Source: an uncultured Paracoccaceae bacterium
GTDB taxonomy: Bacteria > Pseudomonadota > Alphaproteobacteria > Rhodobacterales > Rhodobacteraceae
Direction: 5' to 3'
DNA length: 64,000 bases
Assembly (NCBI GenBank): GCA_947492825.1
Contig: CANLNT010000002.1
Span: 628,501-692,500, forward strand
How positions within the stretch are numbered: position 1 is the stretch's first letter; each line of letters opens with the position of its first letter. Both the position numbers and the translations under genes were made by a program. Shown piece after piece: positions 8,580-21,966 of the stretch. The notes beneath the pieces were generated by a model. It saw only the letters and a list, made by a program, of their open reading frames with translations, did not search any database and was not told where the DNA came from.

Positions 8580-9350
8580 CTAACTCAGTTCCCTGATCTT
8601 TGGGGTCGATCTTTTTGTTTTGGTTAGTCCGCAAAGAGCAAGGGCCTCGTCCGGGTCATTCGTCGTATAGTCTGCCCCGGTCTTAGCCTGGACATCGTCT
8701 GCTTCGGTCAGGATCGTGCCGCCGATGACGATCGGGGTCTGATGTTCCTGTTCTCGCTTGATAGATTCTACGATATAGCGCAAGCTTTCAAGTCTTTCGC
8801 CGCAGCTGGCGGACATGAATATGGCATCGTAGTTTCCGCGCCGCGCGGCAAGTGCAGCATCCTGCGCTTTTGCGTTTAGCATCACCCGCACCGAAATGCC
8901 TTTGCGCCGCAATTGGCTCGACAAAACCATCGCACCCAACGTGTGGTGGATGTCATAACCCACAATTAACAAAACGGTCGGTGCATCCGCGCCCAGAACG
9001 CCGTCTCCCGTCCAGAATTGGCCAAGCTCGCGCAGCATGGATTGCAGCCGGGAACAGCCAATTGTCACGTTCGCAAAACCAATCTCGTCCTTGCACCACG
9101 CATCGCCCAAACTTCGGGCCGCCGCAGGGATATGAATGTCGGCAATGTCATGGGGGCCAACATCCTCAACCAGAAACCGGGCCAACATACGCGGGATTGC
9201 TTCGGGGTCCGACGACAGCGCGGCCTGTTCCAACCGGTCCGTCAGGGCACTTGTGTTGGCTGTTGATGGAATCCTTGACCGTTCCGGTCGCTGCGCGCCG
9301 GGCGATCCACGAGTCTGCGTCGCGCCGTCATATCTGTGGTCATCGGGCAT
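8580..9350 (-). CDS. ppaA: PpaA/AerR-type cobalamin-binding antirepressor
   Basis: A 256-residue protein with a helical cobalamin-cap-like region (residues about 35-115) and a Rossmann B12-binding region (LLIVGYDIHHTLGAMVL at about 127-143, with His in the place of the B12-lower-ligand motif; later VIGGTIL). PpaA/AerR proteins bind B12 and modulate PpsR/CrtJ according to light and oxygen. Position directly upstream of ppsR and divergent from bchF is the classical arrangement. The first 35 residues are low in conservation. The start at ATG 9350 opens toward the divergent promoter region with PpsR-type sites. Confidence 0.92.
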   Translation of the reverse strand: MPDDHRYDGATQTRGSPGAQRPERSRIPSTANTSALTDRLEQAALSSDPEAIPRMLARFLVEDVGPHDIADIHIPAAARSLGDAWCKDEIGFANVTIGCSRLQSMLRELGQFWTGDGVLGADAPTVLLIVGYDIHHTLGAMVLSSQLRRKGISVRVMLNAKAQDAALAARRGNYDAIFMSASCGERLESLRYIVESIKREQEHQTPIVIGGTILTEADDVQAKTGADYTTNDPDEALALCGLTKTKRSTPKIRELS

Positions 9351-9428
9351 TCGCGCGTCCTTTTGTCGGATTCGCCTTCAGAAGCCGAAAATCCAACCTT
9401 TCCGCATTGTCATGTTTGGCTGGGGTAA

Positions 9429-9446
9429 TGTCAAAGCAAATTGACA
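9429..9446. promoter_or_regulatory. PpsR-type operator, ppaA-proximal
   Basis: TGTCAAAGCAAATTGACA: a TGT-N12-ACA site whose arms extend to a perfect 6+6 inverted repeat (TGTCAA/TTGACA). It matches the PpsR/CrtJ consensus fully. Confidence 0.85.
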
Positions 9447-9552
9447 TGACCAATGTGCCTGCGTGCACAATTGCGAGCCATTTGCCATCAAACAAAGGAA
9501 AAAGCGGCGCGGGGCACGCCTGCGACCGCGCCGAGTGAAGCTGCGCGCAATA

Positions 9553-9570
9553 TGTAACGCAAGGTTGACA
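9553..9570. promoter_or_regulatory. PpsR-type operator overlapping the bchF -35 region
   Basis: TGTAACGCAAGGTTGACA: TGT-N12-ACA. Its right half is also a consensus-like -35 hexamer (TTGACA) for bchF, so binding would block polymerase. Confidence 0.82.
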
Positions 9571-9607
9571 CATCTGCGATTGCGGACCTAACCTTTACAC
9601 TAAGCAC

Positions 9608-9624
9608 TGTCAGATGAGGTGGAC

Positions 9625-9625
<1 letters not shown>
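9608..9625. promoter_or_regulatory. Possible PpsR-type operator across the bchF start
   Basis: TGTCAGATGAGGTGGACA fits TGT-N12-ACA but is a poorer palindrome and covers the ribosome-binding site and the first base of the bchF ATG. It could be chance. Confidence 0.4.
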
Positions 9626-12929
<3,304 letters not shown>

Positions 12930-12940
<11 letters not shown>

Positions 12941-15900
12941 GGTGATGCATAAACCTTATCGCGTCGTGATCGTGACGCTGGACCAGCATTCGGCCGGTCC
13001 TGCTGCGCGTGTGGCACCACGTCTTGCGCCGCAGTTTCCGGGGCTGGACGTGCAGGTGCATGCAGCCGCTGAATGGGGTGAGAACCCCGCAGCCCTTGAC
13101 GCCGCCAAGAACGCCGTCGCGCGGGCCGATATCATCATCGCGAACCTGCTGTTTCTGGATGAACACGTCAGCGCGATCCTGCCAGCGATGGAAGCACGTC
13201 GCGACGATTGCGATGCAATGGTCGGGCTGATTTCGGATAGTGCCATCGTCAAAGTAACCCGCATGGGTGATCTGGACATGGCCAAGCCTGCCAGCGGCGC
13301 AATGGCGCTGCTGAAAAAGCTGCGCGGGTCTGGCAAACAGGATCGTCAGTCCGGTGCAAAGAAGATGAAGGCACTGCGGCGCTTGCCGAAACTGCTGAAG
13401 CTGATCCCCGGCAAAAGCCAGGATTTGCGGGCCTGGTTCCTGTCGATGCAGTATTGGCTGGGCGGGTCAGACGACAACATCGAAAGCATGCTGCGGTACC
13501 TGTTGGACCGCTACGCAGATCGCCCCGATTGGGAAAAGGTCACCGCTGATTTGCCGATCGAATACCCCGAGGTTGGGCTGTATCACCCCGATCTGCCGGG
13601 ACACCATATTACCACGGATATCAACGATTTACCCGCCGCTGGAAGTGGCGCATGCACGATTGGCGTGCTGATGCTGCGTAGCTACATTCTGGCCAGCGAC
13701 ACGGCGCACTATGACGCCGTTATCCGTTCCATCGAAGCGCGAGGCTTGCGGGTGATTCCGGCCTTTGCAGGCGGCTTGGATGGCGGTCCCGCGGTCGAGA
13801 ACTACTTTATGGGCAAGGTCGATGCGATGGTCTCGCTCACCGGATTTTCCCTGGTGGGTGGTCCGGCGTACAACGATAGTGCGGCTGCCGTGGATCTGCT
13901 TCAGCGGCTGGATGTCCCTTATGTCGCGGCCCAGCCGTTGGAATTTCAGACACTTGGCCAGTGGTCAGACAGCGACCAAGGGCTGGGGCCAATTGAAACC
14001 ACGATGCTGGTGGCCCTGCCGGAAATTGATGGCGCGACCAACCCGACGGTCTTTGCCGGGCGGCACGGCAATACAGGCTGTCAGGGCTGCAAGCACATGT
14101 GTCAGGCCCGCGATGCACATAAGGCGATGGCGCCATGCCATGAACGCGTCGACAGTCTGACGGAAAAGGTGGTGCGCCTTGCAAATCTGCGACGCAAGGG
14201 CAATGCGGACAAGAAAATTGCCGTTGTTTTGTTCGGCTTTCCACCCAATGCAGGTGCTGTCGGGACAGCGGCGTACCTGAGCGTTTTTGAAAGCCTTTTC
14301 AACACCTTGAAACAAATGAAAGCGGAGGGCTATCAGGTTGATCTGCCGTCTTCGGTTGATGCCCTGCGGGATGCCGTGCTGAAAGGCAACGCCCAGCAAT
14401 ACGGGCAAGAGGCCAATGTGGCGGCCCATGTGGATGCCGAAACCATTGTGCGCGATACCGCCTGTTTGGAAGAGGTTGAAGCGGCCTGGGGGCCAGCGCC
14501 CGGGCGGGTTCAGTCGGATGGGCGTGGTGTCTTTGTGCTGGGCCAGCACTTTGGCAATGTCTTTGTCGGCGTGCAGCCTGCCTTTGGTTACGAGGGCGAC
14601 CCGATGCGGCTGCTGTTCGAGCGAGGCTTTGCCCCGACACATGCTTTTGTGCAGTTTTACCAATGGCTTCGCGACACCTACGGCGCTGATGCGGTGCTGC
14701 ATTTCGGGATGCACGGTGCGCTGGAATTCATGCCGGGCAAACAGGCCGGATTGGGTGGGCGCGACTGGCCGGACCGCCTGATTGGCGAGATGCCAAACGT
14801 CTATCTTTATGCCGCCAACAACCCCAGCGAGGCGAGCCTTGCCAAGCGTCGCAGCGGTGCCGTTACGGTGACCCACTTGACGCCACCCTTGGCGCAGGCG
14901 GGGCTGTATAAGGGCTTGGCAGAGCTGAAAGACAGCCTGATCCGTTGGCGCAGCATGGAAGATGCGGATGTTGCCCGAAGTGATCTTGAGGCTTTGATCC
15001 GCGATCAGGCCGCAGTGGTCGATCTGGCAGCGGATGACCTGCAAAAGCTGTGGCTGACGGTGCAGGAAACCGAAGGGGCGCTGATCCCGGACGGGCTGCA
15101 CATTGTTGGCCGGCCAATGACGGATGTGGCCCATGCAAAGATGCTGGAACTGATGGTGGATGCCACACCAGAGGTCGCTAAGCTGCTGAAAGAAGACCAC
15201 GAATTGCCTGCGATGATGCGGGCGCTGAATGCGCAGTTTATCCCGCCGGTGCCGGGCGGTGATGTGATCCGCAACGCGGGCATTCTGCCGACGGGGCGCA
15301 ATATTCATGCCTTTGACCCGTTCCGGATGCCCACGGCCTTTGCCCTGTCAGAAGGGGCGAAACAGGCGGAATTGCTGTTGGAAACCCATGCGAAATTGCC
15401 GCGGACCGTGGCGTTGGTGCTGTGGGGATCGGACAACATCAAGAGCGACGGTGGCCCGATTGGGCAGGCGCTGGCGCTGATGGGCTGCGCGCCGCGCTTT
15501 GACAGTTTCGGGCGTTTGGCGGGGGCTGAACTGATCCCGCTAGAGCAGTTGGGGCGGCCCCGGATTGATGTGGTGATGACACTGTCGGGCATCTTCCGCG
15601 ATCTGTTGCCGTTGCAAACCCGGATGCTGGCGGAGGCTGCGTTGAAATGTGCGCAGGCTGATGAACCGGCAGAGATGAACTTTATCAAGGCCCATGCGCA
15701 GACTTATGCCGCCGAGATGGGATGCGATCTGGAAAGTGCCGCCTTGCGGGTCTTTTCCAATGCCGAAGGGGCCTATGGGTCGAACGTCAATCAGCTGATC
15801 GACAGCTCTGCATTTGGGGATGAGGACGAGTTGGCGGATGCCTATGAGGCGCGCAAAAGCTTTGCCTATGGCACCGATGGCAAGGCGGCACAGAACCCCG

Positions 15901-16466
15901 CGTTGCTGCAAAAAGCGTTAAAAGACGTAGACTTAGCCTATCAAAACCTTGAATCGGTTGAGTTGGGCGTGACCACGGTGGATCATTATTTTGATACGCT
16001 GGGCGGCATTTCACGGGCTGTGAAACGGGCCAAGGGTGAGGCCGCGCCGGTTTATATTGGCGATCAAACGCGAGGTGGGGCCAAGGTACGCACTTTGCAG
16101 GATCAGGTCGCGCTTGAGACGCGGTCGCGATCGTTGAACCCGAAGTTTTATGAGGGTTTGCTGAAGCATGGGCATGAGGGCGTGCGCCAGATCGAGGCGC
16201 ATATCACAAACACGGTGGGCTGGTCAGCGACGACTGGCGAAGTGGAGCCGTGGGTCTACCAGCGCCTGTCAGAGACCTTTGTGCTGGACGACGAAATGCG
16301 CAACCGGCTGGCCAATCTGAACCCGCAAGCCAGCGCGCGGATGGCGAACCGGCTGCTGGAAGCGAGCGACCGGGACTATTGGGCGCCGGATCAGGACACA
16401 TTGGCGGCGCTGCAAGATGCAGCGGACGCTTTGGAAGATCACGTTGAGGGGGTCGCAGCCGAATGA
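12930..16466 (+). CDS. bchH: Magnesium chelatase subunit H
   Basis: A 1178-residue porphyrin-binding subunit of Mg-chelatase (family about 1190). It inserts Mg2+ into protoporphyrin IX with BchI and BchD. Family segments include the N-terminal [49 protein letters not shown], and the C-terminal [14 protein letters not shown]. The start is ATG 12930 (AAAGG upstream, 11-bp overlap with bchB); ATG 12945 is the alternative. A hairpin plus interspersed repeat separates it from bchL. Confidence 0.96.
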
Positions 16467-16482
16467 TGCACCGATTTCCTAA

Positions 16483-17471
<989 letters not shown>

Positions 17472-17472
<1 letters not shown>

Positions 17473-17510
17473 TGCACAAGCCATGCACACCCCATGCACA
17501 TCCTATGCAG
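17472..17510 (+). repeat. Four 11-bp-phased ATGCAC/ATGCAG units between bchL and bchM
   Basis: ATGCAC begins at 17472, 17483 and 17494, and ATGCAG at 17505, exactly 11 bases apart each time. The first unit starts on the last base of the bchL stop codon. One helical turn spacing puts the units on one face of DNA. They may be a regulator-binding array or a tandem duplication remnant. Confidence 0.6.
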
Positions 17511-17560
17511 CCCAAGGTCTTAATTCGCGTTAACCCGCAAGGTGGCGAGGGGCAAACCGG

Positions 17561-18250
17561 ATGAGCAATTACGCCGCCACACGCGACCGGGTCGAGGATT
17601 ATTTCGACCGGAGCGCCACCAAAGTCTGGGAGCGTCTGACCTCTGACGCGCCGGTGAGCGGTGTGCGCGCAACCGTGCGGGCGGGGCGTGACCGGATGCG
17701 CAGCCTTATGCTGGCGCAACTGCCCGAGGATCTGCGTGGTGCGCGCATTCTGGATGCAGGATGCGGCACAGGCGCGATGGCGGTGGAACTTGCGCAGCGC
17801 GGGGCCACGGTGGTGGCGGTCGATATCTCACCCAAACTGGTGGGCATCGCGCAAGAGCGTTGCCCGGCCAAATTGCGTGGGCAGATCGACTTTGTCGCGG
17901 GCGATATGTTGGAGGCGACCAATGGCGCCTTTGACCACGTGATGGCGATGGATTCGCTGATTTACTATTCAGCAACAGACATTGCCGCGCTGTTAGGGAA
18001 ATTAACCAAGCGCGTCGATGGAAAGACAATATTTACCTTACCACCGCGCACACCGCTTTTGATGGCGATGTTCCGGGCGGGCAAATTGTTCCCGCGCGCG
18101 GACCGGTCGCCGCAGATGGTGCCGCACCGCGCGGCAGGCGTGGCCAGCGCGTTGCGGGACGCGGGTGTGCGGGGCAACCTGCGCGAGATCGAACGGGTGA
18201 AATCGGGGTTCTACATTTCGACCTGTCTGACGTTCGAGGGGGGCCGCTGA
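17561..18250 (+). CDS. bchM: Mg-protoporphyrin IX O-methyltransferase
   Basis: A 229-residue SAM-dependent methyltransferase. The SAM motif is ILDAGCGTGAMAVELA (about 63-78), then VVAVDIS and a family C-terminus SGFYISTCLTFEGG. It methylates the C13 propionate of Mg-protoporphyrin IX, the substrate for AcsF. Its TGA overlaps the lhaA ATG (TGATG). An 88-base gap with a phased repeat separates it from bchL, so it might have extra promoter input. Confidence 0.96.
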   Translation: MSNYAATRDRVEDYFDRSATKVWERLTSDAPVSGVRATVRAGRDRMRSLMLAQLPEDLRGARILDAGCGTGAMAVELAQRGATVVAVDISPKLVGIAQERCPAKLRGQIDFVAGDMLEATNGAFDHVMAMDSLIYYSATDIAALLGKLTKRVDGKTIFTLPPRTPLLMAMFRAGKLFPRADRSPQMVPHRAAGVASALRDAGVRGNLREIERVKSGFYISTCLTFEGGR

Positions 18251-19680
18251 TGCTGTTCAAGGCCGATGCCCTGAAATCTGTCAGCCTGAAGCTGTTGCCG
18301 TTCAGCGATGCAGTCAGCGATGACTTGCCGCTGGGCCAGTTGTTGCGGTTGAGCCTGTTTCAGGTCTCGGTCGGGATGGCGTCGGTCATGCTGTTGGGCA
18401 CGCTCAATCGGGTGATGATTGTCGAGCAGGGGATCGCTGCGACACTGGTCGCCTGCATGATCGCGATACCTGTCCTCGTCGCTCCCTTGCGGGCGCTGCT
18501 GGGGTTCAAGTCGGACACCTATCGCAGTGCAATCGGCTGGAAGCGCATTCCCTATCTGTGGTTCGGCACGATGTGGCAGTTTGGCGGCTTGGCAATCATG
18601 CCGATGGCGCTGCTGGTGCTGTCGGGCCAGCGCACGATTGATGCGGCCTGGGCGGGCTATGCCGGTGCGGCACTGGCGTTTCTGTTGACCGGGCTGGGGA
18701 TGCACATGACCCAGACTGCAGGGCTGGCGCTGGCCGCAGATCGCGCGACAGAAGAGACACGGCCAAGGGTCGTGGCGCTGCTTTACGTGATGTTCCTGGT
18801 TGGCATGGCGCTGAGTGCCATCGTGATCGGGGCCCTGCTGCGGGATTATTCATCGCTGCGGTTGGTGCAGGTGGTGCAGGGCACGGCCGTGGTCACGCTG
18901 TTGTTGAACCTGATCGCATTGTGGCGACAGGAGAAGGTCAAACCGATGAGCCGGGCCGAACGCGAGGCGCCGCGCCCCCTGTTCCGCGACGCCTGGGCCG
19001 ATTTTGCAAGCGGCGGCGATGCGGGCCGTCTGCTGGCGGTGGTGTTTCTGGGCACGATGGCCTTCAACATGCAGGACGTGTTGCTGGAACCCTATGGCGG
19101 CGAAATTCTGGGGCTGAGTGTCAGCGCCACAACGCTGCTGACGGCCACATGGGCCGGTGGCGCGTTGCTGGGGTTTTGGCTGGCCGCGCGCTGGCTTGCG
19201 GCGCGCATTGATCCCTACCGCATGGCCGTGCGCGGCCTGTTGGTGGGCGTGGCGGCATTTGCGGCTGTGATCTTTGCCGCACCGCTGAATTCGAGCGTTC
19301 TGTTCTTTGCCGGGGCCACGCTGATTGGTTTTGGCGGTGGTTTGTTCGGGGTTGCCACCCTGACGGCTGCCATGACGATGCCAACGACCGGTATGGCCGG
19401 TCGGGGGCTTGCGCTGGGTGCCTGGGGGGCCGCACAGGCCACCGGTGCCGGGCTATCCATCTTTATCGGGGGCACGGTGCGTGACCTCGTGAACCATGCC
19501 GCTGGGAACGGCACTTTGGGAGAGGCGCTCGCCACGCCTGCCACGGGCTATTCGGTTGTTTACCACACCGAGATTGGCCTTCTTTTCATGACCCTGATCG
19601 TTCTGGGGCCCCTGGTAAGGGTTCGGGCGATGACGACTGAGCGGACCGCCAAACTGCAGTTGGCGGATTTTCCGACATGA
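18250..19680 (+). CDS. lhaA: LhaA/PucC-family LH1 assembly protein (BCD transporter-like MFS)
   Basis: A 476-residue protein with about 12 membrane segments of the major-facilitator type. Family landmarks: LGTLNRVMIVEQG, the loop GFKSDTYRSAIGWKRIPYLW, FNMQDVLLEPYGGEI. LhaA aids light-harvesting 1 assembly, perhaps by handling bacteriochlorophyll. Its position between bchM and puhA is what separates LhaA from its paralogue PucC. The puhA promoter is likely inside its end. Confidence 0.93.
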   Translation: MLFKADALKSVSLKLLPFSDAVSDDLPLGQLLRLSLFQVSVGMASVMLLGTLNRVMIVEQGIAATLVACMIAIPVLVAPLRALLGFKSDTYRSAIGWKRIPYLWFGTMWQFGGLAIMPMALLVLSGQRTIDAAWAGYAGAALAFLLTGLGMHMTQTAGLALAADRATEETRPRVVALLYVMFLVGMALSAIVIGALLRDYSSLRLVQVVQGTAVVTLLLNLIALWRQEKVKPMSRAEREAPRPLFRDAWADFASGGDAGRLLAVVFLGTMAFNMQDVLLEPYGGEILGLSVSATTLLTATWAGGALLGFWLAARWLAARIDPYRMAVRGLLVGVAAFAAVIFAAPLNSSVLFFAGATLIGFGGGLFGVATLTAAMTMPTTGMAGRGLALGAWGAAQATGAGLSIFIGGTVRDLVNHAAGNGTLGEALATPATGYSVVYHTEIGLLFMTLIVLGPLVRVRAMTTERTAKLQLADFPT

Positions 19681-19698
19681 CCACCGAGAGGACACGAT

Positions 19699-20466
19699 AT
19701 GGTTGGTGAGACATTCTTTGGCGACTTTGATCTGGCGAGCGCCGCGATCTGGCTGTTCTGGCTGTTTTTCGCAGGGCTGATTTACTACCTGCAAACGGAG
19801 AACCAGCGCGAAGGTTATCCGCTGCGTGATGATGACGACGGTGTGCCGGCGAACGAAAGCCTGCTGCCACTGCCCAAGGCCAAGACCTTTAAGCTGCGCG
19901 ATGGGCGCGGGGAGCTGACGGTGCCGAGCATCGACTACGAGACCAGCAAGATGCGGACTGATCTGGCGCTAGCCCCATCGGCCACCGCGACCGGTGCGCC
20001 TTGGGTGCCGACGGGTGATCCGATGCTGGATGGGGTTGGTCCGGCAAGCTGGGCCCCGCGCCGCGATGCGCCCGAGTTGGATGCGCATGGCCATGTGAAG
20101 ATCAGGCCGATGGACACGCTGAGCGATTTCCACGTCAGCGCGGGCCGTGACCCACGCGGCAAGCCGGTGCTGGGTGGCGACGGAGAGGTCGTAGGCCGCT
20201 GCACCGACATGTGGGTGGATGTGCCCGAAGCGCTGGTGCGGTTCCTGACGGTTGATCTGAACCCCGAAGGCAGCGGCAAGACCCGGCTGATCCCGATCAA
20301 CATGGCCAAGATTGGCAGTGACCGCGTCACCGTGCGCAGCCTGCACGCCCACAACTGGGAAGGTGTGCCAAAAACCAAGGCCGCCGATCAGGTCACACTG
20401 CTCGAGGAAGACAAGATCATGGCCTATTACGCCGGCGGTACGCTTTACGCCAAGGGCAACGCCTAA
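19699..20466 (+). CDS. puhA: Photosynthetic reaction centre subunit H
   Basis: A 255-residue protein with one N-terminal membrane helix (AAIWLFWLFFAGLIYYLQ, about 14-31) followed by QTENQREGYPL and a PRC-barrel cytoplasmic domain (FHVSAGRDPRGKPVLGGDGEVVG). It caps the cytoplasmic side of the L/M reaction centre and helps proton delivery to QB. GAGAGGA precedes the ATG. pufLM for the partner subunits is not in the window. Confidence 0.98.
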   Translation: MVGETFFGDFDLASAAIWLFWLFFAGLIYYLQTENQREGYPLRDDDDGVPANESLLPLPKAKTFKLRDGRGELTVPSIDYETSKMRTDLALAPSATATGAPWVPTGDPMLDGVGPASWAPRRDAPELDAHGHVKIRPMDTLSDFHVSAGRDPRGKPVLGGDGEVVGRCTDMWVDVPEALVRFLTVDLNPEGSGKTRLIPINMAKIGSDRVTVRSLHAHNWEGVPKTKAADQVTLLEEDKIMAYYAGGTLYAKGNA

Positions 20467-20474
20467 CCACACGT

Positions 20475-20497
20475 GGGGCGGCGTCGCCAGCCGCCCC
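20475..20497 (+). promoter_or_regulatory. Hairpin between puhA and puhB
   Basis: A perfect 8-bp GC stem (GGGGCGGC/GCCGCCCC, 7-base loop) lies 8 bases after the puhA stop and without a T run. It is placed to stabilise the puhA mRNA end rather than to terminate, which would give more puhA than puhB message. Confidence 0.6.
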
Positions 20498-20517
20498 TGA
20501 CCACCAAGGGGACCAAG

Positions 20518-21153
20518 ATGAGCCACGACGATTTCAACTTTGAACCGGTAAGGGGATTGCCTGAACAGCTGCCCGAGGATGAGCACATCCTGTGGCAGGG
20601 GTCGCCCGATGCCGGGATGCTGGCGCGCGAGGCTTATAAGGTGCGGTGGGTCGCGGCCTATTTCGCCTTGCTGGCGTTGTGGCGGGTTGGAGTGTCGTCG
20701 GCGGATTTTCCCTTGGGCATCGCGGTGATGCACGGGGTGCCGTTTGTGCTGTCGGGGGCTTTGGCCTGCGGGGTTCTGTACCTTTTGGCGGTCATTCAGG
20801 CGCGGTCGGCGGTCTACACGCTGACCAACAAGCGGGTGGCGATGCGGATCGGGGCGGCGCTGACCATGACGCTGAACCTGCCTTACACATGGATCGGAAC
20901 GGCGTCGCTGGATGTGCGCAAGTCGGGCCACGGCACGCTTGCGTTTGAATTGATCGGAGAGGCGCGGCTGTCATTCCTGATGAGCTGGCCGCATGTGCGG
21001 CCCTGGCGGATGGCGCGCACGCAGCCTGCGCTGCGCTGCATCAAGGATGCGCAAGAGGTGGCAGCGATTTTCGCAGAAGCCGCAGAGACCCGGATCAGCC
21101 AGCCGGTTGTCACGCGGCATGGTCAGGGCGGCGATGCTGTCGCAGCGGAATAG
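20518..21153 (+). CDS. puhB: Photosynthetic complex assembly protein PuhB
   Basis: A 211-residue membrane protein with about three hydrophobic helices and a bacterial PH-like domain (YTLTNKRVAMRIG). The start GLPEQLPEDEHILWQGSPD is typical of the family. PuhB is a reaction-centre assembly factor. ATG 20518 follows AAGGGGACCAAG. It is coupled to puhC at 10-base distance. Confidence 0.94.
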   Translation: MSHDDFNFEPVRGLPEQLPEDEHILWQGSPDAGMLAREAYKVRWVAAYFALLALWRVGVSSADFPLGIAVMHGVPFVLSGALACGVLYLLAVIQARSAVYTLTNKRVAMRIGAALTMTLNLPYTWIGTASLDVRKSGHGTLAFELIGEARLSFLMSWPHVRPWRMARTQPALRCIKDAQEVAAIFAEAAETRISQPVVTRHGQGGDAVAAE

Positions 21154-21162
21154 GGGGACGAG

Positions 21163-21621
21163 ATGAGCCAGCTTGAACAACAGATGCGGCACAGAGACCG
21201 CGAGATGGTGCCAAAGATTTTGGTGCAGGCGATGTTTGCGCTGATGGTCTGTTCGTTGGGCCTTGTCAGCTATGCCAAGCTGGCCGGTGTGCCCCAGACC
21301 GGGGTTTTGCAGGTGGCCGAGGTTGTGCAAAGCCGCGACATCGTGCTGCTGGGCGACCGCAGTGGGGTTTACCGGGTGATGGACGCAAGCGGCGCGCAGA
21401 TTGCCGTGTCGTCCGAGGACAAGGCCGGATTTCTGGGTGTCATGGGCCGGGTCATCGACCGGCAACGGCTGGTGCATGACGTGGAAAGCGATGCGCCGGT
21501 GCAAGTGGTGCGCCGCGCGAACGACAACATCGCCATTTTGGACCCGACGACGGGGATGGCGGTGGAACTGATTGGATATGGGCAAGATAACGTGGCGGCC
21601 TTTGCCCGGCTGCTGGATTGA
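21163..21621 (+). CDS. puhC: Photosynthetic complex assembly protein PuhC
   Basis: A 152-residue protein with one N-terminal membrane helix (about residues 19-41) and a periplasmic domain (LLGDRSGVYRVMDASGAQI; GFLGVMGRVIDRQR). It is required for efficient assembly of the reaction-centre/LH1 complex. Gene order puhA-puhB-puhC is standard. Confidence 0.92.
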   Translation: MSQLEQQMRHRDREMVPKILVQAMFALMVCSLGLVSYAKLAGVPQTGVLQVAEVVQSRDIVLLGDRSGVYRVMDASGAQIAVSSEDKAGFLGVMGRVIDRQRLVHDVESDAPVQVVRRANDNIAILDPTTGMAVELIGYGQDNVAAFARLLD

Positions 21622-21669
21622 AACCGCGACGGGGTTCGCCGCCCCGTTGCAATGTGAAAGGGAACTCAC

Positions 21670-21966
21670 ATGGGACTATTGACGAAGGAACGCGAAACCG
21701 CACCTTGCACGGTCACGGTTAGTCATCGGTTTGAGGAATTGAGCGCGCATGTGCGCTTTGACAACGGGGCCGTTGTGCACCCCGGTGACACCGTGCAGGT
21801 GCAGGGGCCCGAGATCATGGCGCCGTTTGGGGAGATGATCGAGGAAAAGCGCACTGCCGTGATCACCCGCGCCAGCAAGTTGGAACAACTATGGACCCGT
21901 GCGACGGGTGATTTTGAGTTCATGGAGCTGTGCGAATTTTCATTCAGCGAAGAGGTGATGTCATGA
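21670..21966 (+). CDS. Conserved small protein between puhC and acsF
   Basis: A 98-residue soluble-looking protein without signal peptide or membrane helix. It begins MGLLTKERETAPCTVTVSH, has a beta-rich middle (NGAVVHPGDTVQVQGPEI), a charged helix (GEMIEEKRTAVITRASKLEQLW) and an acidic end (FMELCEFSFSEEVMS). AAAGGGAACTCAC precedes its ATG; its stop overlaps the acsF start (ATGA), so it is co-translated with the aerobic cyclase. I do not recognise a characterised family. Small unassigned ORFs occur at this place in other Rhodobacterales clusters. A role as accessory to AcsF or to reaction-centre assembly is inference from coupling. Confidence 0.85.
   Translation: MGLLTKERETAPCTVTVSHRFEELSAHVRFDNGAVVHPGDTVQVQGPEIMAPFGEMIEEKRTAVITRASKLEQLWTRATGDFEFMELCEFSFSEEVMS

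Larger units (their letters stand above)
9351..9624. promoter_or_regulatory. Divergent ppaA / bchF promoter region
   Basis: A 274-base gap between divergent genes. It contains PpsR-type sites at 9429-9446 and 9553-9570, plus one overlapping the bchF start (9608-9625). TTGACA at 9565-9570 with TAACCT at 9589-9594 (18-base spacing) is a plausible bchF promoter, overlapped by a PpsR site. On the other strand, the left half of site 9429-9446 reads TTGACA, with GACAAT 17 bases further on, a plausible ppaA promoter. Confidence 0.7.

Noticed and set aside
9340..9573. 77-aa minus-strand open frame in the ppaA-bchF gap
   Set aside because: Overlaps the ppaA start and covers both PpsR-type sites, with no ribosome-binding site; it is better explained as promoter DNA.
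13965..15308. 447-aa minus-strand open frame inside bchH
   Set aside because: Shadow of a high-GC coding gene. His/Gln/Arg-rich composition with no domain; bchH itself is fully conserved there.
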